The translations under genes were made by a program, and so were the position numbers. This document shows, in pieces, positions 49,264-61,709 of a stretch of 64,000 nt of DNA. The DNA is taken from assembly GCA_964017145.1 (NCBI GenBank), contig OZ024851.1:2976001-3040000 (forward strand). Reading direction: 5' to 3'. A model generated the notes under the pieces. The model searched no databases. It had not been told where the DNA came from and saw nothing but the letters and a program-made list of their open reading frames with translations. The DNA comes from Agrocybe praecox. Taxonomy: Eukaryota; Basidiomycota; Agaricomycetes; Agaricales; Agrocybaceae. Positions within the stretch are counted from its first letter, which is position 1, and every line of letters begins with the position of its first letter.

Positions 49264-52200
49264 TTTGTCAGGAGATATTCAGGTAAAGCTGAATGAGGAC
49301 GGCTGAACGAGCCTTGAGGACGACGACAACGAGTGATAGACGAGTGAAAAGAACTGAACAACACCCGTTGCACAGCTTGTCACCCGAGAATCACGTGACA
49401 ATCAGTTCGGTGTTCTATTTTTAGTGATCCTAATGGGATCCTATTCAGTATAATTTGAGTAGAATGCGGATTAAGGGTGCAATTTACCAACAATTTACAA
49501 AGACAGACAAACTAGCGCGCAGAATCATTTAATAATAATTTCTGTCAAACCAATATACAGCTGCTTTTGAAAACTATATGTGCAGTGTTTGATGGTAACA
49601 ACTCACAGGAATCCGGATATCGTTTGGATATCGTCTGAATTCGACCCTCAGCCCAAGTTTCAATCCAGCTGACCGCCCAACTCCAACTCCAACCCGTAAA
49701 TTTTACGGCCGGTCGGTTCAAATTTTAGGCTTATTACAAGCGTAAGAATTGGCATCTGCCTGTGCACGAAACTGTCGTACACCTTCCTCAGAAGTCAACT
49801 TTTACGTTTGGTTCTAGTCAGGATAGTTTCGAGATTCGCCTGTTTTTGACCAGTAATCTGGCGGAACGAACCAGGGTCTTAGAGCTGATGCGAGGCTGGT
49901 TTTTTAGAGTCTTGTAGCTTGCTTGGATAAGTCCCCGGTCCGAGTCTGAGTTTGCTTTTCATACACATTCTTGAAGCTATGATATGCCCATCTATTGAAT
50001 AATACTGTCATTTACACAGACAAACTACTCACAGATTTGTATGGAACAGGAGCCCATATCTCGTAGAGGGTAGACATCATCCCCTGTTGTGCATCTAAAT
50101 ACAAATCAATCATGATGTTTGCGAACCGTTACTCTAAAACAAAACCTGGCAGAATGACCTTCCGAGTTTGTTCAACTCAGGAAAGCAATCATGAAAACAA
50201 AGAGTCCCCAGAAGTTCGGAAAATTACTGTTGAGCTAGACATCTCAGTTCACTGACGACAGTACAGCCAGAATACAAGGCAGGCTATATGTGATCAAAAC
50301 TCACATCATTATCATGATCTCCAGTGGTCTTGAATGTCAACTCATCTGTATTACTAGTGGTGGTCAACATCACAAAAAAAAACCCTTTCAAGTGCCTCAA
50401 CCTCTGAGACTCTATGTACCTGTCATCCACTAAAGGCGGCGTATATAATTTGTAAATATCCAAAATAACCCCAGATTTTCTCCATATTCGTCCACCTTCG
50501 TCGACATCAGAAATTCGAGAAGGAAATATCAGAGAGATCAGTGATGGGAGTTATTGATCCCCGATGTACCGATTTTATAGATGAAATATGACATACATAA
50601 GCTATGTGCAAGAGATATAATCTCACATAATGATACAGGTACTATCCCAGAAAGCCTCGCCGAGTTATTTTAGTACGGTTTATGGTTTAATAAGGAGTTT
50701 TTGAGGAACAATGGATATCAGACAGTCCAAACGTGAGTCGAAAATGCCGGAGCCTCTGAGTACTCAACTAAATATCTGCTTATCTACCCAACACCTCCGG
50801 CTTCCGAGTAACGAGCGCATGTTTCCTATGCTTACAAACTCAATCTAGCGGACCATTTTAAACCCATTTTGGCGTAACAATTACCGTACCGGAGATCGCC
50901 CAACGCCAGCGATTTGTCATGTCAAATCGATCTCTACCTCAATCAGTGTAAAAAATCGAAAAGTCATAAATTAATGATACGTAAGATACTCTCATGCATG
51001 AGTATAGGTATGTTAAAAGAGCGAAAAGAAACGAGCAGAAACACAGATTCATTGCGCTGAGGTCTTGAAACGTGACCGAGGCGCCCGTTAGACCGCGCGC
51101 GCGGCGCGTATCCAGACGTCCATGCCATGCATGGCGTCTATGCATCGTGCGCGCCTCCCGGCACACAGGCATGGGCATGTGCAATTTCTTCTTCTCCTCA
51201 GAGTGAAAGTTGGCAATCAAAGATAGATAGGTTCTCCGTGATGACACGGGTTTTCCGTTCTCTAAATTTATACTGATAAAGCTAGGGCTGAGTTATATTT
51301 ACGGCACCGATTGATCACGAGTTGAAGTAGGGAGAACAAGGAGGCCTCCTGATGCTGGGATTGATTTCTATGTAAATATATATGTTCAACACTACATACA
51401 TACATAATAATAGCTTCTGGTAAGGATCACAAGGGCTTGCATTGATCCTTAAGATATGATTACCACCCATAAAAAGAATTGATAGAACACATATACACGC
51501 TATGGTCTCGCGTGGTTTAGGTAGGTTCAATAAAGAAAGAATTTGAAATCAAAAGATCATCTGTTTTGTTGTTGGACAGAAAAGAGCAGTTTTCTGATTT
51601 TGCAATGGGCGTCCATTCTACTACTATCTATAAGTAAATCCTGATGCATCGTTCCTTTCTGCTGACAAAAGTTCCGTTTCTGTGTCTTTAACTTCAGGAG
51701 GTTTGTTATACATCTTGGTTGAATGTGGCACATACCGCCATAAATTTAGTTTGTAGTATGTACGGCCAAATATAATCCAATCTCAGGGACCAGACCCGAC
51801 GTCGACTCGTCTACCCACAAGAACGAAGTGAGTGATTCTGCAGTAACTCAGGGCCTCTAATGCATCATGAAAAACGCGTCTCTGTCCTTGGTGAGCCTCC
51901 TCATGGTCGACACTCATCTTCCTGAAAAGCATTATATTAACATAATATAGCCTGCGAGCCTTGACTTGACGTTCAAATCAATATTTTAAATTGATCTAAC
52001 AACTCTCGCTGCTTTTGCGGTCTTGAATGTAAGTAGACAATTTGAAATGTATATGTACATGAACGCATTCGTTGTAATTGGATGCAGAGATGTGTTATGT
52101 CAGGGAACATAACCCACCTTCAAGTGCGCGTAAGGTTTCCCCTGAGAACCCGACAATTGGTCGGGCTCCCCTTCGGACACGTCCGTGGCATGCATGCATA

Positions 52201-53941
52201 CATATGCGGCCTAAGTATGTACATACTCAAGCGAGGACTCTAAGGAGGATGTTTCAGCCTTTTTCAAAAAAACTCAACGCCGCATACACACATACATGCA
52301 CCCCACATCCATTTCCCTTGATCAAGACAGATAAGTAGACACGATGACCGAAAAAAGGTAATAAAATTTGGTACTTATGCACTTTTGCATTTGCTTAGTC
52401 TGCGTCCGTGGGGCCTGCGGAAGTTGTTCCGGTGAAAAGATTGCTAAGTAGGTAAGAGACGCATGATGAAGATGTTTTGAAACTGTAGGCCGTTTCCCAT
52501 TTCCCGACATATTCGGGAGCGAAATTTGTTGGTTGACGGTGTGTTTGAACCTGGTTTTTTTTCTGAACATGGATCTCTTCGCGTGGTTGTCGAGAGCTGT
52601 TTAGTAGAGAGGTTTTATATAGAGAGAAATACTCAACGTAAATGAGTGTCAGGTCGGCTGTACATTTTATCATTAAGTCGGCGAACGGGCGGAGTACGGT
52701 AGTACGAAGAGGAAGAAGTGGGCATCCCAATGTCCTTTCCTGTTAAATTATTTAATCATGGGCGCTTGGAAAAATGAAGAAAGAAAAATCTGCATATACC
52801 AACTTACTTTTAGATCGCTGCATTATTTGCCATTTTCTCTTTAGGTCGAGGTCAGGGATCCTGCACGGATGCAAATACATCCGAAGTTTAAGCTGCATTT
52901 TTGGAGTCGGAGAAAGAGTGATAGAACCAAGCGAAACTACTAGCGAATGATAAGGGTCTTGTGTTGTCCTTGCATTCAGTAGGCCATGGTAAGGATATTG
53001 GAGCCGATACTGTAGCATGAAATGGTGGCATATGCATCCTCGATAGACCGTCTTCACGGAACCCGATTGAGACGTCGGTCTGGGGACATGGAACGAAAAT
53101 TCCACCTGCTCGCATAGCACGGCTAAGGATGTCGTTAAGGAAATTGTCTTTCTCGGACCACAAAGCAGAAAGGCATTCCAGTCAATGGATATCCGTGCCG
53201 TACATGCATTCATTCTCCCAAGGTGCTTCTTTAAATTCTGATACAAGGGCTCTTAGCTCGAACTCAACCTGACCGAAGCCGATATAGGATGGTTATTGAT
53301 GGGAAAGGAAGACCAGAAGGAAGTGAAAAAGGAGGGGGTTGAACGTGGTGTTTCAGAATATAATTATTTTCCTCCCGCTGTATATCCGTGAACGGAGGTT
53401 GTTTGGAACCAAGTTGTGAGCGTCGAGGACTTGAATTTTTATTAACAGAAGGTGCCTTCGAACAGGTGCGTCGTCGCCTCAAGTCGATGACAGTGAAGAT
53501 CACGGACGACCTGAGGTTTTTAGAACTCTAAACGGGCTACGTTGATTATGTTTTCCATAGGAACGGCAGCATCTGCCGACGTTCTGGAAGATGATGGGAT
53601 TATGGCTATAACAGGACATATAAAATACTAAAAAAATAAAGAGTTCGGTTAGTAGTCGAAGACAGATGGGATAATCAAAAAACCTCCTCGTGAATGGGTT
53701 CATTTGAAGGGTATACATATTGACAAGTGATATCTCCTGGATCCTGGGCAAGCGTGTTGTTAAGAACGTTTGGGTTGACTTGTTACGTGCTTCTTTTTCC
53801 CCCGCCTACTTTAGTGCTGCATGCAGCTGCCATCGTCCTCCTTTTTTTGATCACCATCCTCTTTGTCCACCTAGGTCTGTGTTTTTCTTATACTCTGCGG
53901 TGAATACAGTGATATTTATATCGTTTCAGAGGACGTATCAA
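49264..53941. other. 4.7 kb gene-poor region
   Basis: The longest stretch without a supported gene. Small open frames (50939-51247, 52078-52338, 52395-52730, 52752-53246) have no motif, odd composition and no splice partners. The sequence is AT-rich with one sharply G+C-rich palindromic patch near 51080-51160. It could hold a long promoter, a non-coding RNA or decayed mobile DNA. Confidence 0.4.
51079..51160. repeat. G+C-rich imperfect palindrome
   Basis: In an AT-rich background this segment has CGCGCGCGGCGCG, then GACGtCCATGCcATGCATGGCGTC (an imperfect inverted repeat around ATGCAT), then CGTGCGCGCC. The arms can fold into a hairpin. No gene or tRNA signature is present. Confidence 0.5.
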
Positions 53942-56900
53942 ATGGCTCTCTCCGTTTCGGGGTTTCCAGAGCCATCGCGTCATGCAGGTTCATCCAGCGA
54001 GGTCTTTACTGGGGACAACAGCATGCAGGATGGCTTCGGAAAGGCTGGTCTGATGAACAGTCCTCGTCTGAGGGGCTTATTCGGTGCCAGCAGCAGCTCG
54101 AGCGCTCCTAGCAGCAGTAAGCGGCCGGACACGAAGAACCCAGCTACGACGAGTAAACAAGACGCCGAGGCATCAGGGGGATTTGGTATAACAGTGGGTC
54201 TCGACGAATCAAGTCAATCCTCAAGTGCAACAGCCACCACGCCGCCCACAACCCCGTCATTATCTTTTTCTACGTCGTCCTTCGAACCTCTATCCCAGGC
54301 GGAGTACGAGTTGGAACTGCAGATTCCTCCAATGGCGACTCTACCACCACTGGAGGCTCCTAGGCCCTCTGGTGCAAAGCGGCCGGGATTACCTCCTTTA
54401 CCAAGGAAGACTACGCAGTCACCTGTACGTCTTGGTCCGAATCTTTCTAGGCTGGAAATTGCAGGATCTTGGGCACGTTCTCCTCCGACTTTACATCCTA
54501 AACCTCTTCCTCCATCCGTTGTCGTACAAGAATGGAGCAACGCGAAAGTAAACATTGGCGCGGATGTAGCATTATCGACTAGTCCACCTCAACAACCCAG
54601 ACCTCTTCCATCTGTACCGGGAAATACAGTGGAACCTACGAAACAAGTTTCGAGTCCAGTTCCCGGTCCGTCAAGGCATCCAAATGCAATTCCAACGGTG
54701 ACAGCACCTGTGGCAGGTCCTTCGAGGCACGTTAATGCTATCGCGGGTTCGTCAAAACATGTCAACGCAGCGGGCGGGTCCTCAAAGCATGCCAATGCCG
54801 TAGCGGGGTCTTCAAAACACCCAGGTGCTCTCTCAGTACCCGCGTCGTCACCGACGGCGTCTACATCATCTTCCCCGCCTACATCCAAAGTCATCATCGC
54901 TCAAACGACGACACTGTCACAACCAACGCATAAAAATACCCCTTCTTTATCTATGCGTTATCAGCCTTTGGTCGCTGAGCCTGGTCCAGAATCTTCAGCC
55001 AGTGCTTCATCATCGTCAAAAAATAGCAGCTCTGACGCCAATGCCACTACCAATCCATCAAATACTGTATTGATATCCAGTCCTGTGCGGCCTTTGCCTC
55101 GTATACCCCCAACAACAGGTACTGCCGCTTCTACCAATGCTGTCAGTGCCAATGTTGCCCTTGTCAACGTCAGTGCCACTACGCCCAGTTCTAGCTCCAG
55201 CTCCAGCTCTACTTCCAACTCGCAGTTACGTGCAGGGCTATCTGCTACGGACCCGTCGTCATCAGAGCAATTTATCCCTCCAGCTCGGGTAAAACGGCCT
55301 AAGACAAGTCCTAGCCCTATCACCGGCTTTGCTCTGCCCAGTCCTGCAGCCAGTTCCAGTGCAAGTCCGAGCACAGGGAAAAACTCTGCGACCACCACAT
55401 CAAGCGTCAGCATCCACAGCAGCAGTGCTGCCAGCGTGCTCACGTCTACCAGTGCTAACAATCTCACTGCATTCTCCCGGTCGCCATTTGACAATATTAC
55501 TACATCATGGGCATCTAGGGCCTCTGAGCTAAATGTTAAAGGCAAAGTGCTTCCTGCCCGGGCTCATCCTCATGCACGGAGAGCTAATAGCCCTCCATTA
55601 CCTGTTGGCGGTGGCACTAAACTTCTTCCTCCTCGCGCAAGGTCGCATTCTAGACCCCGCAGAGACAGGTCACTCGATTCATTTTACGCGAGTTCGAATT
55701 CGACCTCTAAGCCGCCTTCGAGGGTGTCTTCGCCTGTGACTACTGCTTTTGGAATCAATCAGTTCCCCAGTGGTGGTGCAGGCGGCATCTCATCGCCCAC
55801 TGGAGCTCGATCCCCTCGATCCTTGGCTTCACCCACGATTGGAGGAGCCAGACCGATAACAAAGAAGTCTGCTACTTTACCAGCTAATAAAGGGCTGCAT
55901 ATCCAGACTTCAACGGCCACGCTTGCTTTTGGCACGGGTAAAACTTTCACGGGTAGTAGCCATGGTGGAAGCACTTGGATTGTCAGTCCATCGGGTGGTA
56001 AACGTTCACAACCTCCGTCTCCTCCTAGCGGTCCGATTAAGCCGAGGGCGAGACCCTCCCCCATGAATTCGCCCACTATCCATGCTCCCGTGCCTTCCTC
56101 GCGCGTATTGCCCAAAATATTGGTCGATGCTGCAGTCCTTCCTTCCATCCCTGCTGTTCCGAAGGCCGTGGCTACCTCTCAATCGACAGTGATAGATGTG
56201 ACGACAACTACACAGGCAAAGCACAAAGGGACAACCGTTCTAGACCTCCACAGTATCTTAGAAACCCAGTCTATAGATTCGGGTATGCATAACCATCCTA
56301 TAGAGGCTCTGACTGACGACAGTGACTCTATAGCACAACGACCTATTTCGCCAACGGGTACGATGATGGAGTCTCCTATCGAGGCGTTCGTCGATGATCA
56401 GGACTTCTCCACCCTCTCGCGGAGTCCGTCTCCCATCCGCTACGCGCGACCGGATTCAGTGGGCATATTCACGGATAGCGACGACGAGATGACTTACGCT
56501 GCATACGCGAGCTCGTCTTCCAGTGCATCGTCGCGTGACAGCTCGCCTAATCCCGCGCAAAGGAGGAAGAGGAATCAGCAATTGCGATCCTACAGGAACA
56601 GTTACCGACCGCGAAGTGGGCGCTCGTCACCCCCTTATATACCCTATGAAAGACCGAGGAGTCCTTCGCCTGTACATGAGATACCCGCCGTCGAGGATAA
56701 TTCCAATAGGAATAGTCAGAAGAGTAGTAAAAAGAAGAAGGCCAAGTCGTCGTACTTTGGAGGGGGTGGTGGAGGGTTGTCGACGTTGTCGACGCCTGGA
56801 ACGAGGGCATCTTCGCCTGAACGTAAGTCGCGGTCGAGGCAGCCAAGGAGGTTGGCAGAGGCAGTGAGCAGCGCACTGGAGGAAGTGAGGAATAGAGGAA

Positions 56901-57862
56901 GGGTTGCGAGTACGTCGCCGAAGAGGAAGGTCAAGGCTGGGGCTTCGTTTACATCAATAGGAGGTGGAAGCGGCGGATTAACGGGCAATGGACATCTGCA
57001 AGTGGAAAATAACACGACTGGGGGACAAATTGTGGATGATATGGATGTGTTGGATATCAGTTTGCCTTCGCTCTCGCGTCGCCAGACGGACGGTACCATT
57101 GATACGAGAAGCTCGATATCCGATAACCAGACTGGTAATTCCTCAGCACGGTCCTCTGCCAAAGTTGGGTGGGCGAAGGTTATTGGGAGGAAGAGGTCCG
57201 AAATTGGGGAGCTGAGCAGCAGTGCGAGTGGTAGCGCGGCACAACTAAACGCAGACCAGAATGATCTTACAGAAACCTGGCCAAGGAAGCTATCTCACAG
57301 ACGGGTCGATTCGCTTGATGGTGGTGTTGGTGGTGGTACGAATAACAACAGCCAGGAGCAGGATTTGGACGACGAGCAGTACAGAGCAGGAGGCATCACC
57401 TTATCCAAGATAGAGACTACTATAACATCTACCGTCACCGTCACCCGGCCTCCTTCATCCAGCGTCTCCACACCATTTTCTGGCTTCAGCATCACCGGGA
57501 AAAGCAAGAAAAAGCGAGCGATGAGCGTGACCACTCCCAGCACAGGAAACACCACCGATGGTTTCTCGGACAGACCGGCGCTTATCATCCACAAAACGTA
57601 CGAAGGACATGATGGACATGATATCAAAGATATGGGCGGTTGGGTTGATCTGACGAATGCGGATGAGGAGGGTGATCGAAATGATGATCTTACGGGAGAT
57701 CGTCGGGCTCTGATAGAAGAAGGAGGCGAAGTGGTAGTAGTGACGACGAAGAGAGTCATGCGCGGCATTGACGGCGATGGTGATGTGTGGGAGCACGAGC
57801 AGGAGACAGGCGTTGCCGACATTATACCTCACTTAAGGAACTTGAAGGCAAGCAGGAGTTAA
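53942..57862 (+). CDS. Large intronless Ser/Pro-rich protein, 1306 residues
   Basis: One uninterrupted 3921-nt frame, unusual in this intron-dense window. The frame is open further upstream, but 53942 is the first in-frame ATG. Most of the protein is low-complexity and disordered: Ser/Thr/Pro/Ala tracts, many SP sites (RSPSPIRYARPDS, RPRSPSPVHEIP) and basic patches (SSKKKKAKSSYFG). A tandem repeat lies at residues ~240-300. The last ~100 residues look ordered and conserved: ALIIHKTYEGHDGHDIKDMG, GWVDLT, then GGEVVVVTTKRVMRGIDGDG and a Leu-rich end. I do not recognise the family; the conserved C-terminus with a disordered body suggests a scaffold or regulator. Confidence 0.8.
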   Translation: MALSVSGFPEPSRHAGSSSEVFTGDNSMQDGFGKAGLMNSPRLRGLFGASSSSSAPSSSKRPDTKNPATTSKQDAEASGGFGITVGLDESSQSSSATATTPPTTPSLSFSTSSFEPLSQAEYELELQIPPMATLPPLEAPRPSGAKRPGLPPLPRKTTQSPVRLGPNLSRLEIAGSWARSPPTLHPKPLPPSVVVQEWSNAKVNIGADVALSTSPPQQPRPLPSVPGNTVEPTKQVSSPVPGPSRHPNAIPTVTAPVAGPSRHVNAIAGSSKHVNAAGGSSKHANAVAGSSKHPGALSVPASSPTASTSSSPPTSKVIIAQTTTLSQPTHKNTPSLSMRYQPLVAEPGPESSASASSSSKNSSSDANATTNPSNTVLISSPVRPLPRIPPTTGTAASTNAVSANVALVNVSATTPSSSSSSSSTSNSQLRAGLSATDPSSSEQFIPPARVKRPKTSPSPITGFALPSPAASSSASPSTGKNSATTTSSVSIHSSSAASVLTSTSANNLTAFSRSPFDNITTSWASRASELNVKGKVLPARAHPHARRANSPPLPVGGGTKLLPPRARSHSRPRRDRSLDSFYASSNSTSKPPSRVSSPVTTAFGINQFPSGGAGGISSPTGARSPRSLASPTIGGARPITKKSATLPANKGLHIQTSTATLAFGTGKTFTGSSHGGSTWIVSPSGGKRSQPPSPPSGPIKPRARPSPMNSPTIHAPVPSSRVLPKILVDAAVLPSIPAVPKAVATSQSTVIDVTTTTQAKHKGTTVLDLHSILETQSIDSGMHNHPIEALTDDSDSIAQRPISPTGTMMESPIEAFVDDQDFSTLSRSPSPIRYARPDSVGIFTDSDDEMTYAAYASSSSSASSRDSSPNPAQRRKRNQQLRSYRNSYRPRSGRSSPPYIPYERPRSPSPVHEIPAVEDNSNRNSQKSSKKKKAKSSYFGGGGGGLSTLSTPGTRASSPERKSRSRQPRRLAEAVSSALEEVRNRGRVASTSPKRKVKAGASFTSIGGGSGGLTGNGHLQVENNTTGGQIVDDMDVLDISLPSLSRRQTDGTIDTRSSISDNQTGNSSARSSAKVGWAKVIGRKRSEIGELSSSASGSAAQLNADQNDLTETWPRKLSHRRVDSLDGGVGGGTNNNSQEQDLDDEQYRAGGITLSKIETTITSTVTVTRPPSSSVSTPFSGFSITGKSKKKRAMSVTTPSTGNTTDGFSDRPALIIHKTYEGHDGHDIKDMGGWVDLTNADEEGDRNDDLTGDRRALIEEGGEVVVVTTKRVMRGIDGDGDVWEHEQETGVADIIPHLRNLKASRS
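54655..54834 (+). repeat. Tandem coding repeat (GSSKHxNA type)
   Basis: Within the 1306-residue protein, about five units of roughly 10-17 residues occur in a row: GPSRHPNAIPTVTAPVA, GPSRHVNAIA, GSSKHVNAAG, GSSKHANAVA, GSSKHPGA. The DNA is similar between units, pointing to recent slippage expansion. Confidence 0.8.
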
Positions 57863-58171
57863 GTCTGGGTACGGGAGGTCAATAAAGGTCAATTCCTTTG
57901 GTTGATAGTTTCTTCTTTTGCTATGATCTTTTCTTGTTCATACATAGTCATAATCTCTTCTGCGCATACATATATCATATACACTTTGTTCTATCCATAA
58001 CTTATATTGCACGTTTTATTGATCTTGGTTCTTCGTATACTGGCGCACTGTGTGATCTTTACATCGTTGCCATGTCTTTAGTTTCCAGACCACTGATGTA
58101 CATGTAGTACTGCTACAGGAGTGTCCTTCAATATATTCACAGGTTTACCGAGTTCTGGCTACTATGTAATA
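57863..58171. other. Convergent 3' intergenic region
   Basis: Separates the 3' ends of the large Ser/Pro-rich gene and membrane-protein copy B. AT- and T-rich; no gene is seen. Confidence 0.4.
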
Positions 58172-59544
58172 CTAAACATGGGAAAGATGGACACCCCTGA
58201 CCGCGTCAATGGCATGAGGCTTGTCAGAAAGTATGTCGTTACTTCCTTTCTTCCACGACGCGTTCGCTGTGTTTGTGGCATCCAACGAATCGTTGTCGGT
58301 GATGGAGGTTCCACCAGGTTGGAATCGCATCCCACTTTCAACATTTTCTGCCAGTGTCATGCTCGCCGGGCCGTTGCTCGGAAGAGCATCCAATGCAACT
58401 AGGACGACAATGGTGGATGGCAATAAACCCTGAAGGGATGTAAATATCAATAAACGAACATTTCCACTTGTCATTCGACTACTAAGCGCTGCTCGCTTAC
58501 CATGAGCGGGACCATGAGATCCAGGAAGACAGAGAGAATGGGACTCTCACGTTTGAACAAAACGAGGCTCGTTATCTGTTGATGAAGCTTCAGTATAACT
58601 ACAATCATTGTTTTTAAAAAATAGAAAAAATCAGGACCTGAACGGCAGTGTATAAAGCCCCTGTTTCCAGAAGGAGGATAACGATGCCTTTGTACGGTGA
58701 TTTTTTCAGAGAAGCGAAATTCGATCCTTGGCTACGGTAGTTCACATATCTATACCTAACGTCAGTATATGTGTCTCGTAGGAATACGCATCAATTTTTT
58801 TTTCATTTACTTACAGGATGCGTCCGACGATCAGGCCAGTGCATATCAAGAAGTTCGCCACCAGGAGAGACGGAGATTCTAAACTGAATTTTTTGCCTTC
58901 CTTAATAGTTGCAAATGCAAGAGCTGCAATGCGAATAATTAGCATACATACATAGAATTGAAAGGTTAGAAAAGATCCGTACCGAATGCCGTACAAGAAA
59001 TGCAAACGGGAAGGACAACGATCCAGTAGTTATAATTCCAAACTGTCCAGGTTCTCCACATAATTACGTAGTCACCGAACATGAACTAAAGCAGGACATC
59101 GCGAGTTTAATGTAAATTCATGAGCAAAACCAGGAATCACAGCTGCTTACCTGGAACGTTGCGAGGGTAGTCAGAGTCTGCTGGATGTGGACACTTTTAC
59201 CGAGGGCGGCTGGCTGCATAGTACGAGCTAAGATGATGCTCGAATGGGCTGCAGCGAGGATGTACATGATGATCAAGGAAACATAGAGCATATAGTGAAC
59301 TCGTTTCGCTTTGCGGGATCTAGGGAAAGGTTTCGAGTAATTAGCGGGCTCAGTGCAGAGATTCGACTGAGTGTTTCTTACGTCCAAATCCATAGAACAA
59401 CCACGATCAGTACGCTGTGGACACCTAAAAATGTTCCTATAAGTTTCGAACCAAAGGAAAAAATAAACACGAGAAAGATTGACCTAAGAAAAGTGATTCC
59501 CAAAAAATGGCTAAAGACGAGGCTTGTAGCTGGGTCAAGGCCAT
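58172..59544 (-). CDS. Seven-helix membrane protein, copy B
   Basis: Paralogue of the gene at 39090-40408, on the opposite strand. The N-terminus MALTQLQASSLAIFWESLFL aligns with MPLSQLQTFSLCIFWETLFL there, and the first intron (TTAG then GTCAAT) has the same phase, which is why I choose the ATG at 59544 rather than the longer open frame beginning at 59620. Shared blocks include VHYMLYVSLIIMYILAAAHS, FGDYVIMWRTWTVWNY, SLLVANFLICTGLIVGRILY and GLLPSTIVVLVALDALPS. The polar tail differs most (SASWKKGS-like, here ANASWKKGSNDI), so the two are old enough to diverge outside the membrane core. The function is unknown. Confidence 0.84.
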
Positions 59545-61709
59545 TGCAGATATTCAGTGGCACTAAAAGACCGTCATAACCGAGAGCCAGCTCCTTATAT
59601 ATGCGTGAGTTACGCTGCATTGCTCGGTAGTACGTATACAGGAAGACCTGAGGCTATTAGAAGGAGCACGCATCAGTAGAAAATATCCCAGCTGTGACAA
59701 AGCCAAACTCTATCAAAGGGTCTATTTTGGCCAGCATCGGTGTTAGGCCTTTGATTGGCTACGCAGCGCCTACCTGTCTTCCGCTAATAAATGACTATGA
59801 GTTGGTGCATCGTAACACATCACTCACATTTTGCGCATCAATGCTTGAAATAGATGTCAATGGGATTTTTCTTCCATAAAACTGCAGGTGAGTGAGATGA
59901 CCATGTTTCAGACGCGGAAGCGAAATTAAGCGGAGCAGGGTCAGTAGGAAATGAATAAGAATATCAGACCCGAGTTGTCCTCTTAACGCGAGGACTGACT
60001 CCCAAGATTTGACCTGTGGAAAAATATATCCAGGTTTCTTGTAACATAGAGAACATTATTACCCACATGATCATTACTAGATGGCTGGTAAACGTTTAAA
60101 CTGGCAATGCACACAAGGAGACTGGTATGGAGTCTACACAAATTTCGCGATCGATTGCTACAATGACTTGGGGTGTCCATGTAAGAAATCTCTTCAATTG
60201 TTTTCTTTTAACAGCACTAAAATTCGGTTCGTATCTGCCGATATCGAGAGTCAACATAGTGCGGCAAGCCATGTTGACCGGGCATCAGACTTACAATTCG
60301 GTGTTCAAAATATAATTGTTCCGATTTGGCTCCGATCGAAATTTGTGTCAACGTGTCCGACTGTGCAACTTGCAATACTTACTCTAGTAGCTCATCTCCA
60401 GACATTGGTACGCTTTTTCTCGAAAGAGCGAGTAGCCACTCGTCTCTTCGTATATATCGCAAGCAGTAAGTTGTGTCCCATGATTAGAAGTCACGTTCAA
60501 AAGTCCGCGATAAGGACTCCTTCTTGGATCTTCATTAACGCCTCTAATTTTCAATAAAGCAATACCTGGCTTTGAGATTTCTTCTCATCTCGTCGCTCTT
60601 TCCGCTTTCGGACTACTATCGCGACCTTTTTTCGCTCCCACCCACCTCTCCTCTCCAGTTTTTGGTACAGCCACCGAGCAGCCGCACCGGCTTGCCTGGG
60701 TCATCTTCAAGCTCAAGCGCTCAAGTCTTGGCGGGTGGCTCCCAACGACGCGCTCTCTTCAATTTGGGACGCGTCTTCAAACAGTCACGTGATATCTCAG
60801 TCGCGCTTTTTCACAGCACGCCGCCGCCCAGAGTTTATCCTGCCACACGGGTTTATATATGGGTTTTACATATCTAATAAAATATGTTCCATCTCATAGA
60901 GTAAACTATACATATACTTGTACCCCTCCTATCCAAGCAGATCTGACTAACATAAACTTTTATTATGTACTGCTTTGTGCCATTTATCCACTAATAATTA
61001 TCGTGGGATAGTGAGACGCCGGTTAACTATTTTTGGCTTACTTGTACTCAGGAGTCAGCAGCTTAATGATATGTTATAATAATATTCATTCATATTTAGA
61101 TACTAGAACCCATGTATAATGATAAGACGTATGGGCAATATCGAGGCTTTTATTTCTATTTCCTCTTCACCGACGACTGACCACGATAACTAAGTTTAGA
61201 TCCCGAACTGACTATCGGCGCATCACATTTATGTATACTGATACGAACGAACAACCAAAGTAGAAACAGCTTGGGAACGAAAGTAACATGCCTTTCGATA
61301 GCTACTAGGACTCTCAAGTAGGCTAAAAGCATCGACTGCCACATACTTTATTTCCAACTCACTCAGCCCGAAAAACTGTAAGGTAGTACGTTGCCAAGAA
61401 CATTCAGTATGTAATTCTTTGAAGAAAATTTAACCAAAAAAATTTGAGAAAGAGTTGCTTCGACCATGGTTTTTGGTTTGACGTTGACAAAGGAGCCTTT
61501 ATACGAGCGCTGGCCGCTCGCTGACGATCAACCTTCTGATTATACTTGAACTTCCTCAGGCACTTCTGATATTCTTCGCTGGATGTGTGCCTGGCTTATC
61601 TTAATCTAGGGAAATGCCTTGTTTCTGAACGTATAAAAGCTGAAGAGAGAGAGACTTATCCTCTCAGAAACCCAGTTTTCTAATCTCTTCATCCTTTCTA
61701 CCTAAACCT
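59545..61709. other. Intergenic region
   Basis: About 2.1 kb with open frames on both strands (59694-59879, 60081-60557, 60572-60877, 61156-61344) that show no motif and no consistent exon chain. I do not call a gene. The right end carries the promoter of the HsbA-like gene. Confidence 0.35.
61632..61638 (+). promoter_or_regulatory. TATA box of the HsbA-like gene
   Basis: TATAAAA lies 78 nt before the ATG at 61710, with a pyrimidine-rich leader between. Both the sequence and the spacing fit a strong fungal core promoter. Confidence 0.6.

Noticed and set aside
59378..59620. Longer N-terminus for membrane-protein copy B beginning at 59620
   Set aside because: That frame reads through the first intron. 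The frame starting at 59544 matches copy A residue by residue and keeps the intron phase.
60081..60877. Plus-strand open frames as a gene
   Set aside because: Composition is mixed, there is no motif, and no chain of splice sites keeps one frame.
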